A stretch of DNA of 64,000 bases from Dyadobacter sp. NIV53 (GTDB lineage: Bacteria; Bacteroidota; Bacteroidia; Cytophagales; Spirosomataceae): NCBI RefSeq assembly GCF_019711195.1, contig NZ_CP081299.1, positions 7,040,501 through 7,104,500 of the forward strand, written 5' to 3'. Under the pieces are notes generated by a model. It ran no database searches. It had not been told where the DNA came from and saw nothing but the letters and a program-made list of their open reading frames with translations. Made by a program: the position numbers and the translations under genes. Below, piece by piece: positions 55,095-64,000 of this stretch. Positions within the stretch are counted from its first letter, which is position 1, and each line of letters starts with the position of its first letter.

Positions 55095-55475
55095 AATAAT
55101 ACTAGATAAAGTGGTGACGAAATATTATAACGACACAATATTAATGCAAAAATGTAATTGGAGAAAATAAAACATAAGAAAAATTATCGAATTGCAAAAT
55201 ATTATTGTGTTGATAGAAGTATTAGAAGTAAAAAATGTATTTTTTTAATAAAAAGTGTATGTTTTAAATTAATACCATGAATACGCTTTTTGCATAAAAA
55301 GTTTGAAATACCGATGAAATATGAAGCAGTCAGGCATTAAAAATGTATTAAATTCAAGAAATACGAATATAAGTGAAATTTTTAAATTTGTTTTGAGCAG
55401 TATCTGAACTGATTTTATTGTTCTAATCACTTACTTTTGAATTCATTTTATTGATACTATTAATTTCAATTATAC
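55095..55475. other. Divergent AT-rich region, 381 bp
   Basis: No gene. It contains the rsmE -7 box and presumably the GSII control region; TTG-N18-TATAAT-like words lie about 30 bp before the GSII start. No clear binding-site repeat. Confidence 0.45.
55432..55439 (+). promoter_or_regulatory. Putative -7 box for rsmE (TACTTTTG)
   Basis: Exact TAnnTTTG match 36 bp upstream of the rsmE start; -33 region weak. Confidence 0.4.
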
Positions 55476-56189
55476 ATGCACTTGTTTTATCAGCCTGATG
55501 TTAAGGTTAAAGAATTAGACGAAGAAGAAGCCAGGCATAGTACAAAAGTATTAAGATTAAATACCGGGGACATCATACACGTTACGGACGGAAAAGGATT
55601 GTTGCAAAAGTGCCGGCTTGTGCTCACCGGAAAAAAAGTGATGTACGAAGTTTTAGAAGTTTTTTTGATTCCAAAAAGACCTTATTCGGTAAATATGGCC
55701 ATAGCACCAACGCGCAAGGCCGAGCGTAACGAATGGATGGTTGAAAAAATGACTGAAATAGGAGTGGAGCAAATTGATTTTGTAGTGACTGCCAATACTA
55801 ATCTGGAATCGCTCAGCCGGGTTGTTAATATGACGCGTTTAAATCGTATTGCAGCAGCAGCCATGAAGCAATCACAACAATTTTATTTACCGGAAATTAC
55901 ATTGAATAAAAACTTTGGGTCGTTTATTGAAAGTAGGAAGGAAAACACTAAATTGTTAGCATATGTGCCGGACAATCATTTGGTAAAGCATGTGATCGAA
56001 ATGGTTAATAGAAATACAGATACCATTTTACTGATTGGGCCGGAAGGTGATTTTACACCTGATGAAGTGTTGAATGCCAAGCAGAATGGATTTAATACTG
56101 TGTCTTTGGGTGCAACCAGGCTACGTACAGAAACGGCTGCTGTGGCCGGATGCCATGCAGTAAATTTAGCCTATATACTCGATTTGTGA
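55476..56189 (+). CDS. rsmE: 16S rRNA (uracil1498-N3)-methyltransferase
   Basis: 237 aa. The N-terminal PUA-like domain begins MHLFYQPDVKVKELDEEEARHS; the SPOUT knot has IAPTRKAERNEWMVEKMTEIGVEQI, LLIGPEGDFTPDEV and SLGATRLRTETAAV, the SAM-binding loop and knot of RsmE. It methylates U1498 of 16S rRNA in the mature 30S subunit. First gene of a short operon with a DUF4159 protein. Confidence 0.94.
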   Translation: MHLFYQPDVKVKELDEEEARHSTKVLRLNTGDIIHVTDGKGLLQKCRLVLTGKKVMYEVLEVFLIPKRPYSVNMAIAPTRKAERNEWMVEKMTEIGVEQIDFVVTANTNLESLSRVVNMTRLNRIAAAAMKQSQQFYLPEITLNKNFGSFIESRKENTKLLAYVPDNHLVKHVIEMVNRNTDTILLIGPEGDFTPDEVLNAKQNGFNTVSLGATRLRTETAAVAGCHAVNLAYILDL

Positions 56190-56215
56190 AAGCTGATCTA
56201 AACTAGTAAAAACTT

Positions 56216-56887
56216 ATGTTGAAAGAGAAACGTATACGGCCGTTATTATTGATTTTTTTATTGCTCAATGTTTCTTTTAGCTATTCACAATCTGCCCTTA
56301 AAATTGCCAAGCTTAAATATGGAGGTGGAGGAGACTGGTATGCCAACAAAACTTCATTGCCAAACCTTATAAAGTTTTGCAATAATGAGTTAAAAATGAA
56401 TATCAACCCTACTGAAGACGTGGTGGACGCAGGAAGCGCAGATTTGTTTTCTTATCCCTTCATACATATGACCGGTCATGGAAATGTTGTTTTTACTGAT
56501 GTAGAGGCTCAGAATTTGCGTAATTATTTGCTCTCAGGAGGCTTTCTTCATATAGATGACAATTATGGCCTGGATCAGTTTATAAGGAGAGAAATGAAAA
56601 AGGTTTTTCCGGAATTAACCTTCGTGGAGCTACCTTTCGACCATGCAGTTTATCATGTAAAATATGATTTTCCCGGAGGCTTGCCCAAGGTTCACGAACA
56701 TGATGGCAAACAGCCACAGGGTTTTGGGCTGATTTGGCAGGGTAGGCTTGTCTGCTATTATTCATACGAAACGGATCTTGGTAATGGCTGGGAGGATCAA
56801 AGTGTATACAATGACCCCGAGGAGATGCGCCGGAAAGCATTGCAAATGGGAGCTAACTTAATAAGTTATGCTTTTATGATTTTATAA
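56216..56887 (+). CDS. DUF4159-domain secreted protein
   Basis: 223 aa with a signal peptide (about 1-24, ends SFSYSQ). The DUF4159 signature GGGGDWYANKTSLPNL, FLHIDDNYGLDQFIRREM, FVELPFDHAVYHVKYDFP and LVCYYSYETDLGNGWED is complete. These are periplasmic proteins often found near MoxR/DUF58 gene groups; molecular function unknown. It is 26 bp after rsmE. Confidence 0.88.
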   Translation: MLKEKRIRPLLLIFLLLNVSFSYSQSALKIAKLKYGGGGDWYANKTSLPNLIKFCNNELKMNINPTEDVVDAGSADLFSYPFIHMTGHGNVVFTDVEAQNLRNYLLSGGFLHIDDNYGLDQFIRREMKKVFPELTFVELPFDHAVYHVKYDFPGGLPKVHEHDGKQPQGFGLIWQGRLVCYYSYETDLGNGWEDQSVYNDPEEMRRKALQMGANLISYAFMIL

Positions 56888-57038
56888 TTAAACATAGAAT
56901 CACTTTTGTATTGCTGCATATGATGTAACCAATTAGAATCAATATAAATAAATTCAAAATTAAGCTTTGATCTGTGTGGTATTGTGATTACTTACCTTTA
57001 TTTTTGCAAATACTTTCGTTTAATCACCTAATAATTTC

Positions 57039-57785
57039 ATGTATATAGTTCTTGCCGTTTTTGTAGTACACTGGTATTTGTCACTTTTCTGTCAAACTTT
57101 TTTTCTACATCGTTACTCTGCCCACAAAATGTTCATTATGAGCAAATCCTGGGAGCGTTTTTTCTATTTGCTGACGTATCTTTCACAAGGTTCATCTTAT
57201 TTGAGCCCACGTGCTTATGCAATTCTACATCGGATGCACCATGCATTCAGTGATACCGAGAGAGATCCGCATTCTCCTCATCATACCAAAAATGTTTTTA
57301 CAATGATGTGGGAAACCAAAGATATTTACAATGCTGTATTGAACCGTAAAAGAGCTATTGAATCACAGTTTGAACGTAATTATCCGGAATGGAGATTTAT
57401 TGAAAAATTGGGCGATTCCTGGATGTCAAGATTAGGATGGGCTTTGCTGTATTCCGCTTTTTATATTTTAGCGTTTGTATATCTGGATATGCACTGGGTA
57501 TTTTTCTTTTTGCTTCCGATCCACTTCCTGATGGGGCCAATACACGGTGCAATTGTTAACTGGAGTGGCCATAAATATGGATATCAGAATTTTGACAATC
57601 AGGATAAATCAAAGAATTCACTGATATTTGACTTCCTGATGATGGGCGAGCTTTTTCAGAATAATCACCACAAACGTCCAAATTCAATCAATTTTGGCTC
57701 AAAATGGTTTGAAGTTGATCCAACCTATCCAGTAATCAGATTGCTAAGCAAAATGAAAATTATTGAGATACGTAAAAAACCTTAA
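57039..57785 (+). CDS. Membrane fatty-acid desaturase (acyl-CoA desaturase-like)
   Basis: 248 aa with membrane helices and the three histidine boxes: HRYSAH (24-29), HRMHH (about 65-69) and NNHH (about 208-211) which bind the di-iron site. It introduces a cis double bond into a membrane lipid acyl chain, using O2 and reducing equivalents. No fused cytochrome b5 or ferredoxin domain is present. Single gene with its own terminator. Confidence 0.9.
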   Translation: MYIVLAVFVVHWYLSLFCQTFFLHRYSAHKMFIMSKSWERFFYLLTYLSQGSSYLSPRAYAILHRMHHAFSDTERDPHSPHHTKNVFTMMWETKDIYNAVLNRKRAIESQFERNYPEWRFIEKLGDSWMSRLGWALLYSAFYILAFVYLDMHWVFFFLLPIHFLMGPIHGAIVNWSGHKYGYQNFDNQDKSKNSLIFDFLMMGELFQNNHHKRPNSINFGSKWFEVDPTYPVIRLLSKMKIIEIRKKP

Positions 57786-57809
57786 TTGCATTTATACTAA
57801 CAGAGTTTG

Positions 57810-57840
57810 CGGCGGACAGTTATGTTCGCCGTTTTTTTTT
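57810..57840 (+). terminator. Terminator after the desaturase
   Basis: 9-bp stem CGGCGGACA/TGTTCGCCG (one G-T pair), GTTA loop, T9. Confidence 0.9.
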
Positions 57841-57873
57841 ACAAAATTCGGGCAAAAAATTTATAATACCTCT

Positions 57874-57910
57874 AAAAAAACTTTGGCAGGTGTGAGAGAC
57901 ACCTGCCAAG
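57874..57910 (-). terminator. Hairpin terminator of the kinase operon (minus strand)
   Basis: 11-bp perfect stem TTGGCAGGTGT/ACACCTGCCAA with a GAGAG loop; on the minus strand it is followed by AGTTTTTTT. It lies 119 bp beyond the histidine kinase stop. Confidence 0.7.
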
Positions 57911-58028
57911 TTTGCTTATTAACACCACAAAAAATGAAATCTAACTAAGAACTTGCTATCAGCAAGAATTTAATTTAATGAACATTACAAATTAAAATAG
58001 TAATACTTAAAATGTGGTTAATAATAAA

Positions 58029-59414
58029 TTAGAATTTACTTAGAGGTGGAATAAAGGTTAAAATAAAGGTGGTTCCTTTTGGATTGTTGGTCTGAATAGA
58101 AATGGCCCCATTGTGGAGTTTAACAATTCGGTCTACCAGGGAAAGGCCAATGCCATATCCTCTTATGCTTGCCGTATTGTCACTACGGTAGAAAGGTTGA
58201 AATACAAGACTTTGGTCTGCAAGTGGAATACCTTTACCATGATCAGAAAACCGAACGGTCAAATTTCTTGCTGAACATTGTAAATTAACATGAACCGTAA
58301 GATTGTCTGAGAACTTGCAGGCGTTGTCCATTAAGTTTAAAAATGCAGTTTTTAGCAAAGTGGAATTTCCAAATATTTCAAGCCAAGTATCATCTTCCGG
58401 CAAATCGTTAAAATGAATCTGGATATTGTAGGACGGATTAGCCTGGATCAACGTTTGGCGGGAATCCAGTAACAGGTCATCAATACGTACCGTTTCAGTA
58501 AGCAGATCACGCTGATCTTCACTCACTTTGGCCAGTTCAAGTAAAGTATTGGACAATTGAGCCAATTCATGAATATCTTCAAGTACAGAATTGATCGTAG
58601 CGCGGTAATCAGCTGGATTTCGCTCTTTAAGCATACTTACTTCCAGCTGCGACCTCATTTTTGTCAAAGGATTTTTTAACTCATGGGAAACGTTTGCAAC
58701 AAATATTTTTTGCATTTGGAATGCCGTCTCAATGCGGTCAAGCAAATTATTGAAAGTAGTGGTAAGCCGCCCAATTTCATCCTTTTGATTAGGTACTTCA
58801 AGCCTTGTATCGAGTTTCTGGGGTAATATGCCTTCCACAGCATTCATCACTTTGGATATAGGCCGTAACGCACGTTTGGCAAAAAACCAGCCTGCAAGTG
58901 CTACAATAACTGTAACGATGATAAACAGCGCAGTAAGTAATTTGGAAAGGTTGGATAAATTGATCTGACCATATAAATCCTGGGCACCCAGCATAACAAC
59001 GGCACGATTAAAAGGGTATTTATAGTACAAACCTACCACCTTATAATCCCCGTCCGTATAGCGAATCTGACCAGCTTTACGGATTTCGTCCAGCCAGTAA
59101 TTCGATACATTAATAGATTTGGAAGAAGGATTAGTATTGGTGTATATCAGCCGGTTTTTCTCGTCGAAGATCAGAATGTTTTCATTGTAAATCAGATCCC
59201 TGTTTGATCCTTCCAACGCCCTCATTACTTCGGTATTAACCTGTGGTACTTTAAGTAAAAGTTCAGCGGTTGATTTGGCTTTGGATCTTAACCTGTCGTA
59301 AAAATCCTCCGTTACGTTATCATAGGAAAAGAAATAAATAGCAAGAAAAGTAACAAGTAATATGCCGCTTACCAACAAAGAAAACTGAATAGTAAGCCTG
59401 GTCCTTATCTGCAT
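58029..59414 (-). CDS. Sensor histidine kinase
   Basis: 461 aa from ATG 59414 (MQIRTRLTIQFSLL); the upstream ATG at 59450 would overlap the response regulator. Two membrane helices (about 8-28 and 155-175) flank a periplasmic sensor of about 125 residues. HAMP (about 177-230) follows, with the phospho-acceptor His in ANVSHELKNPLTKM, then the ATPase with NLMDNACKF, DHGKGIP and GYGIGLSLV. One base separates it from the response regulator stop. Signal unknown. Confidence 0.93.
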   Translation of the reverse strand: MQIRTRLTIQFSLLVSGILLVTFLAIYFFSYDNVTEDFYDRLRSKAKSTAELLLKVPQVNTEVMRALEGSNRDLIYNENILIFDEKNRLIYTNTNPSSKSINVSNYWLDEIRKAGQIRYTDGDYKVVGLYYKYPFNRAVVMLGAQDLYGQINLSNLSKLLTALFIIVTVIVALAGWFFAKRALRPISKVMNAVEGILPQKLDTRLEVPNQKDEIGRLTTTFNNLLDRIETAFQMQKIFVANVSHELKNPLTKMRSQLEVSMLKERNPADYRATINSVLEDIHELAQLSNTLLELAKVSEDQRDLLTETVRIDDLLLDSRQTLIQANPSYNIQIHFNDLPEDDTWLEIFGNSTLLKTAFLNLMDNACKFSDNLTVHVNLQCSARNLTVRFSDHGKGIPLADQSLVFQPFYRSDNTASIRGYGIGLSLVDRIVKLHNGAISIQTNNPKGTTFILTFIPPLSKF

Positions 59415-59415
59415 A

Positions 59416-60096
59416 TTATTCTTCCAGTTTAAGTACGTATCCCATTCCAAATTGTGTATGGATTAATTTGACAGGATAATCCTTATCAATTTTTTTACGC
59501 AAATAATTTACATAAACCTCTATGACATTGGTTCCGGTATCAAATCCAATATCCCAGACCTGTTCTGCAATTTCAACTTTGGAAATCACTCTGCCCTGGT
59601 TGCGTATCAGGTATACTAATAAATTAAATTCCCTGGCCGTAAGGTTAATTTTGTTTCCTGAACGATGTACTGTTTTGGCGTCAAATGATATTTCAAGATC
59701 AGCAAAACGAAGTATCTGGGCCGTTTGGGAAATATTGGAACCACGTTTGGTCAAAGCCCGAACACGAGCTAGCAATTCCTTAAATTCAAATGGTTTTACG
59801 AGATAATCGTCGGCTCCGGCATCCAAACCCGTTACTTTATCGTCGGTGGTGCCAAGAGCAGTAAGCATAAGAATTGGCGTGTTATCACCGGATTTCCGGA
59901 TTTCACGACACAATTCGATACCGTTGATACCCGGAATAATAATGTCGCTGATAATAAGCTGATATGAATTATTTTTGGCAAGTTGCTTGCCTATTAAACC
60001 GTCGTACGCTATATCTACTTCGTAGCCATCTTCTTCCAGGCCTTGTTTGAGGGATTGTACGGTCTTTGGTTCATCTTCAATTAGCAATAATTTCAT
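59416..60096 (-). CDS. OmpR-family response regulator
   Basis: 226 aa. Receiver domain with acidic pair ED (7-8), phospho-acceptor Asp51 in IISDIIIPG, Thr83-like and Lys in YLVKPFEFKEL; winged-helix C-terminal effector with AREFNLLVYLIRNQG and VEVYVNYLRKKID. It pairs with the kinase that follows. It overlaps the deoxyribonucleotidase gene by 4 nt. Targets unknown. Confidence 0.95.
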   Translation of the reverse strand: MKLLLIEDEPKTVQSLKQGLEEDGYEVDIAYDGLIGKQLAKNNSYQLIISDIIIPGINGIELCREIRKSGDNTPILMLTALGTTDDKVTGLDAGADDYLVKPFEFKELLARVRALTKRGSNISQTAQILRFADLEISFDAKTVHRSGNKINLTAREFNLLVYLIRNQGRVISKVEIAEQVWDIGFDTGTNVIEVYVNYLRKKIDKDYPVKLIHTQFGMGYVLKLEE

Positions 60097-60626
60097 GATC
60101 TGTGCAGGAATAATTCTGATACTTCTTTCCAGCTTGACACCCTTTTAAAGGAAGTCTCACGAAGATTATGCGGTGCGGTAAATAAAATTCCTTCTCCTTT
60201 GAAGGCAGCCAGGTTACGGACATGATCATCGATCAGATAATCTGAATTGATAATGCTTTTGTAACCACAAAAAACGATGTTGGTCCATGGGATGAAATTG
60301 AAATGTTTTTTAAGCCAGTCAAATTTATCACGGAAAGAATTGGGGAATTCCATACAGGCGGTAGCTACGAATATTTCGTAGTACTTTGATAATTCATAAA
60401 CTGTTTCAATCGCATCATCCTTCACCGGAATATCTGCAAAAAAACCTGGTTCATTAATGATTCTATGAATTTTGGTCAATTGTTTAGGATGAAGCAAGTC
60501 TCTCAACGCACTTGATTGGAGCTGTTTCAGAGTCAGAGTGGTATTGAAATCATTTAATACAATATTTATTAATTTTTCGTGTGTATCAGCCAACACATCA
60601 TCCATGTCCAAAGTTAGTCTCAGCAT
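60093..60626 (-). CDS. 5'(3')-deoxyribonucleotidase-like HAD phosphatase
   Basis: 177 aa. The HAD nucleophile motif is LDMDDVLADTHEK (7-12 region, with the DxD pair), motif II Thr/Ser in FVATACMEFPNS, and motif III/IV acidic residues in INSDYLIDDHVRNL. Similar to the mitochondrial/cytosolic dNT-1/NT5C group that dephosphorylates deoxynucleoside monophosphates. It sits between the E2 acyltransferase and the two-component genes with 1- and 4-nt overlaps, so it is co-translated. Confidence 0.86.
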   Translation of the reverse strand: MLRLTLDMDDVLADTHEKLINIVLNDFNTTLTLKQLQSSALRDLLHPKQLTKIHRIINEPGFFADIPVKDDAIETVYELSKYYEIFVATACMEFPNSFRDKFDWLKKHFNFIPWTNIVFCGYKSIINSDYLIDDHVRNLAAFKGEGILFTAPHNLRETSFKRVSSWKEVSELFLHRS

Positions 60627-61933
60627 TACATCAGGGTTCTGTGCGAATCAAAATTTTCAAGATAATCATTCACTTTTTTCAAAAACATTCCGCCAAGTGA
60701 ACCGTCTACAACACGATGGTCATAGGAATGGGAAATAAACATCAGGCTGCGTATTCCTATCAGATCTCCCTGTAAGGTTTCAATAACCGCTGGTTTCTTT
60801 TTTATAGCACCAAATGCCATGATTGCAACCTGTGGCTGTACAATTATAGGAGTTCCCATGAGGTTAGCAAACGCTCCGATGTTGGATACCGAGTATGTAC
60901 CGCCGGAAACATCATCCGCTTTCAGCTTATTTTCCCGCGCTTTTTTTGCAAGTTCGTTTACTTTACGCGCCAGTCCGGCCAGATCGTACTGATCAGCACG
61001 ATGAATTACCGGAACAATGAGGTTGCCGTCCGGTAATGCAACTGCCATCCCGATATTAATATCCTTTTTAACAATAATCTTGTCTCCTTCAACAGAAATA
61101 TTGATCATCGGATAATCTTTGATTGCCTTCACAACCGCTTCAATGAGTATGGGCGTATAAGTAATACTGTCACCAGATCTTTTACGATAATCTGCCTTTA
61201 CCGTTTCCCGCCATTTTACAACAGTGGTCATGTCAGTTTCTATAAAGGAAGTAACATGCGCTGAAATTTTACGGGATTCAATCATGCGCTGCGAAATCAT
61301 TTTGCGCATCCTGTCCATTTCAATGATCTCAGTGCTTCCGTTTAAAGAAGTAGCTTTTGGTAACTGAACCGGTAAATCAACAGGTGCCTGAATAGCTTCC
61401 CTTGTACTAAGATAGGACAGGATATCATTTTTGGTAACACGTTGTTCTGCCCCGGTTCCGGTTATTGTGGCCAGTTCCCTGGAACTGATTTTTTCCTCTC
61501 TTGCTATGCTCAGGACCAAAGGAGAATAAAAAATATCTCCATTGCCGGAAGAAGATTCAGTTTCCGGTACTTCTGTTTTCTTATTTAAGGCTACTTGCAA
61601 ATCCTTTTCAAGAAGAACTGCCGGGTCTTCTACAGTTAAATTTTTTTCCGGTGAAATTTCAGGAATAAAATCAGATGGAATATTTCCATCATCAGCGATT
61701 TCAATACGTGCAACAGCACTTCCTATCGGAACCACATCATCTTCTTTTACCAGCCATTCTATAATGGTTCCATCATATGGGCAGGGAACTTCCGTATCAA
61801 CTTTATCCGTAGCTACTTCTAATACCGAATCATCAACACTCACTTTATCACCTGCTTTCCTGAGAAGATGCAGCACTGTACATTCCATGATACTCTCACC
61901 CAACGGGGGCATCAGCATTTCAACTATTTTCAT
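60626..61933 (-). CDS. Dihydrolipoamide acyltransferase (E2 of a 2-oxo acid dehydrogenase)
   Basis: 435 aa from ATG 61933 (MKIVEMLMPPLGES). Lipoyl domain (about 1-75) with the lipoyl-lysine in EVATDKVDTEV; peripheral subunit-binding domain (about 137-172: SPLVLSIAREEKIS); catalytic domain with the active-site HxxxD in SYDHRVVDGSLGG. The gene starts MEML and lacks E1/E3 neighbours here; it could serve pyruvate, 2-oxoglutarate or branched-chain complexes. First of a series with a nucleotidase and two-component genes. Confidence 0.92.
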   Translation of the reverse strand: MKIVEMLMPPLGESIMECTVLHLLRKAGDKVSVDDSVLEVATDKVDTEVPCPYDGTIIEWLVKEDDVVPIGSAVARIEIADDGNIPSDFIPEISPEKNLTVEDPAVLLEKDLQVALNKKTEVPETESSSGNGDIFYSPLVLSIAREEKISSRELATITGTGAEQRVTKNDILSYLSTREAIQAPVDLPVQLPKATSLNGSTEIIEMDRMRKMISQRMIESRKISAHVTSFIETDMTTVVKWRETVKADYRKRSGDSITYTPILIEAVVKAIKDYPMINISVEGDKIIVKKDINIGMAVALPDGNLIVPVIHRADQYDLAGLARKVNELAKKARENKLKADDVSGGTYSVSNIGAFANLMGTPIIVQPQVAIMAFGAIKKKPAVIETLQGDLIGIRSLMFISHSYDHRVVDGSLGGMFLKKVNDYLENFDSHRTLM

Positions 61934-62016
61934 ATATCTCTGTAATGCCATGAAACAGCAAATCTGTTTCAATTGAATTTCTTAAGTTATTAATAAAAGG
62001 ATTGATGATAATCCTG

Positions 62017-63288
62017 TCAGATTGTTTCCACCTGTTCAACTTTTAAAATTGTTTTTCTTAACAGATTTAAAGCGTAGGTAGAAGTCAGTTCTATATTTAA
62101 ACTACGGATTCCTGATAATTTCAGCAACTGTGTAAATGTTCCGTTAGGTGTTGCGCAGGCAATCCAGACAGTTCCAACAGGTTTCTCAGTTGTTCCTCCA
62201 TCAGGACCCGCAATTCCTGTGGTTGCAATGGCGTAAGTAGTTTTCAGAACCTTTCGTGCACCTTCTGCCATTTCCCGGGCAGTTGATTCACTTACGGCTC
62301 CATAAGTGTTAAGTGTTGCTTCAGATACACCCAATACATTCGTTTTTACCGAATTACTATAACTGACAACCGAACCTTCAAAATACCTTGAAGAGCCTGC
62401 AAGACTTGTTAGCCGGTGTGCCACAAAACCTCCTGTGCAGCTTTCTGCCGTTCCGACAGTTGCGTGTTGTTTTATCAATAACGCTCCAATGACCGATTCA
62501 AGTTCATCCGAGTCGTATCCATAAACAAACTCCTCAATTAATGGCAAAAGCAGATTTACCTGCTCCTGCAACTGGGAGTCTAACAATTGCTGATCCGTTC
62601 CTGTACCGGTAAGGCGAAGCTTTACCTGTCCAAAATGTGGGAGGTAAGCCAATTTTATATGTTCAGGAAGGGCATCTTCCCATTTTTCAATTGTTTCAGC
62701 CAGAAAAGATTCGCCTATACCAATTGTCCTGATTGATTTATGCTGAATTATATTAAAATTAAACCTTGCTTTAAGTCTGGGTAATATTTCAAATTCCATC
62801 AGGCTTTTCATTTCATAAGGCACTCCGGGTAGCGAGACATAAATTACATTGTCTTTCTCAAACCACATACCAGGAGCAGTTCCCCACAAATTTGGAATAT
62901 ACGTGGCATTGGCTGGCAAAGCTGCCTGCTGAATATTCAGTTCGGTCATTTCCCGGCCACGTTTTGCGAAAAAACCAGTAATTAGTTTTAGTGCGTCCTC
63001 ATTGATTTTTAACTCACTATTAAAATATTCGCAAAATGTATGTTTAGTAATATCATCCTTTGTAGGGCCAAGTCCGCCCGTAACAATAACAACGTCAACA
63101 CGTTGGCTGGATTCAGTAAATGCATCGATAATATCCTGCTTATTATCTCCTACAGAAGTTTTACGAACCGGACGAATTCCTATTCCGGTAAGTTCTGCGC
63201 CAATCCATTGTGTGTTCGTATCGGTGATCTGTCCAAAAAGGATTTCATCACCAATGGTAATTATTTCTGCCCTTACTGTGGAATTCAT
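62017..63288 (-). CDS. cinA: CinA-family protein (nicotinamide-nucleotide amidase)
   Basis: 423 aa, both domains present: the N-terminal MoCF-like domain with ITIGDEILFGQITDTN and VTGGLGPTKDDITK, and the C-terminal PncC amidase domain with GTAESCTGGFVAHRLTSLAGSS and ATTGIAGPDGGT. It removes the amide of nicotinamide mononucleotide and cleaves ADP-ribose-like compounds in NAD salvage. First gene of the run with E2, 83 bp apart. Confidence 0.95.
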   Translation of the reverse strand: MNSTVRAEIITIGDEILFGQITDTNTQWIGAELTGIGIRPVRKTSVGDNKQDIIDAFTESSQRVDVVIVTGGLGPTKDDITKHTFCEYFNSELKINEDALKLITGFFAKRGREMTELNIQQAALPANATYIPNLWGTAPGMWFEKDNVIYVSLPGVPYEMKSLMEFEILPRLKARFNFNIIQHKSIRTIGIGESFLAETIEKWEDALPEHIKLAYLPHFGQVKLRLTGTGTDQQLLDSQLQEQVNLLLPLIEEFVYGYDSDELESVIGALLIKQHATVGTAESCTGGFVAHRLTSLAGSSRYFEGSVVSYSNSVKTNVLGVSEATLNTYGAVSESTAREMAEGARKVLKTTYAIATTGIAGPDGGTTEKPVGTVWIACATPNGTFTQLLKLSGIRSLNIELTSTYALNLLRKTILKVEQVETI

Positions 63289-63355
63289 ATATGAGAAACA
63301 GAGTGGATAAACCGTTTATTTTTTCCAAAATTAAGTAAAATTAATCGTTATTGAT

Positions 63356-63363
63356 TACGTTTG
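63356..63363 (+). promoter_or_regulatory. Putative -7 box (TACGTTTG)
   Basis: Exact TAnnTTTG match 35 bp upstream of the DUF4197 gene, in the divergent cinA gap. No clear -33 TTG. Confidence 0.4.
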
Positions 63364-63397
63364 GAGCTTAGATGAATGATAACAAACTGAAAGAGAA

Positions 63398-64000
63398 ATG
63401 AATCAAAAATTCTTAATTGTAACGTTGCTATGGATTTTTAGCAGTTGTGCAGCAGATGCCCAGCTTAACAAAAAACTTGGTGGCATATTGGATCAGCTTA
63501 AATCGCCGGCAGGGGCACTAAGTGATGGGGACATAGTTGGAGGACTGAAAGAAGCTTTAAATATCGGAATCAGCAACGGATCTGCGGAAGCTTCAAAAGT
63601 GGATGGTTTTTTCAAAAATGAACTGATTAAAATCGCAGTTCCGCCAGAAGCACAGAAGGTTGCTACTACCTTACGTAAAATGGGAATGGGGGCAGAAGTG
63701 GACAAATTTACTTTATCCCTTAACAGAGCGGCCGAAGATGCTGCTAAAAAATCCAAGCCGATTTTCTTAAAAGCCATTACCTCAATGACTATTCCTGATG
63801 CTCTTACAATTTTGAAAGGGAGTGATGATGCCGCTACACAATACTTAAAGAAAACCACCAATGCCGACCTTTACAAAACTTTTTTTCCGGTGGTTGACAG
63901 CACTTTAAATATCAATAAGGCAACGGAATATTATTCTGAACTCGTAACAGTTTATAACAAGCTTCCTCTTGTTAAGAAGGTTGACCCAAACCTGAAAGAA
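63398..64000 (+). CDS. DUF4197-domain secreted protein (cut by window end)
   Basis: 201 codons are visible from ATG 63398; the stop is beyond the window. A signal peptide covers about 1-22 (ends SCAADAQ). The body has GGLKEALNIGISNGSAEASK, GFFKNELIKIAVPPEA and KSKPIFLKAITSMTIPDAL, all characteristic of DUF4197. Periplasmic, function unknown. Divergent from cinA. Confidence 0.88.
   Translation, partial: MNQKFLIVTLLWIFSSCAADAQLNKKLGGILDQLKSPAGALSDGDIVGGLKEALNIGISNGSAEASKVDGFFKNELIKIAVPPEAQKVATTLRKMGMGAEVDKFTLSLNRAAEDAAKKSKPIFLKAITSMTIPDALTILKGSDDAATQYLKKTTNADLYKTFFPVVDSTLNINKATEYYSELVTVYNKLPLVKKVDPNLKE

Noticed and set aside
1..64000. CRISPR arrays, rRNA and tRNA genes
   Set aside because: No regularly spaced repeats or conserved RNA segments recognised by eye; a covariance-model scan would be decisive.

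Overview
The window looks like a chromosomal segment of a Bacteroidota species in the order Cytophagales, most likely near Dyadobacter/Spirosomaceae. This is inferred from gene content, not from a marker gene. Supporting signs are two proteins with C-terminal type IX secretion sorting domains, a TonB-dependent receptor with an N-terminal carboxypeptidase-regulatory-like domain, type III and eukaryote-like type II glutamine synthetases, a malic enzyme fused to a phosphotransacetylase domain, and promoters of the Bacteroidota TTG-N19-TAnnTTTG type. No rRNA, tRNA or CRISPR was seen.

Layout. 1-8.2 kb: end of an alpha/beta hydrolase, a FecA-like receptor with a small secreted partner, a T9SS-sorted protein, an isoaspartyl peptidase and a family 2 glycoside hydrolase. 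8.2-17.6 kb: malic enzyme, then a surface-polysaccharide block (polyprenyl-phosphate sugar-1-phosphate transferase, four glycosyltransferases, a WcaF-like acetyltransferase, an SGNH-type protein). 17.9-25.6 kb: small-molecule enzymes, an amidohydrolase-cupin-glyoxalase operon, a stress-like trio (lipoprotein, SDR, four-helix-bundle protein) and a large T9SS adhesin-like protein. 26.0-27.3 kb: a complete IS3-family insertion sequence with inverted repeats, a 3-bp target duplication and a frameshift heptamer. 27.5-36.6 kb: accessory genes including an M4 metallopeptidase next to an emfourin-like inhibitor, DinB-like proteins, a phosphate-type porin, an aldose-epimerase-like protein and a class III aminotransferase. 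36.7-43.1 kb: a tightly spaced cluster with two ATP-grasp ligases, a GCS2/YbdK carboxylate-amine ligase, a class I glutamine amidotransferase and two esterases. It reads as a pathway for an unknown amide- or peptide-like product and is the best candidate for an uncharacterised system. 43.2-55.1 kb: acyl-CoA reductase/ferredoxin pair, a nitrogen-assimilation area (porin, Amt, GSIII, GSII), mtaB and an LTA-synthase-like protein. 55.4-64 kb: rsmE, a DUF4159 protein, a desaturase, an operon cinA - E2 acyltransferase - deoxyribonucleotidase - response regulator - histidine kinase, and the start of a DUF4197 protein.

Six conserved genes (maeB, the M4 peptidase, the class III aminotransferase, one ATP-grasp ligase, mtaB and the type II glutamine synthetase) are each split by exactly one inserted or missing base, and the full protein is restored by undoing it. 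Two of the insertions lie in the identical 7-mer CCTTCTG. This pattern suggests residual sequencing error more than real gene decay. These genes are given as single full-length spans.
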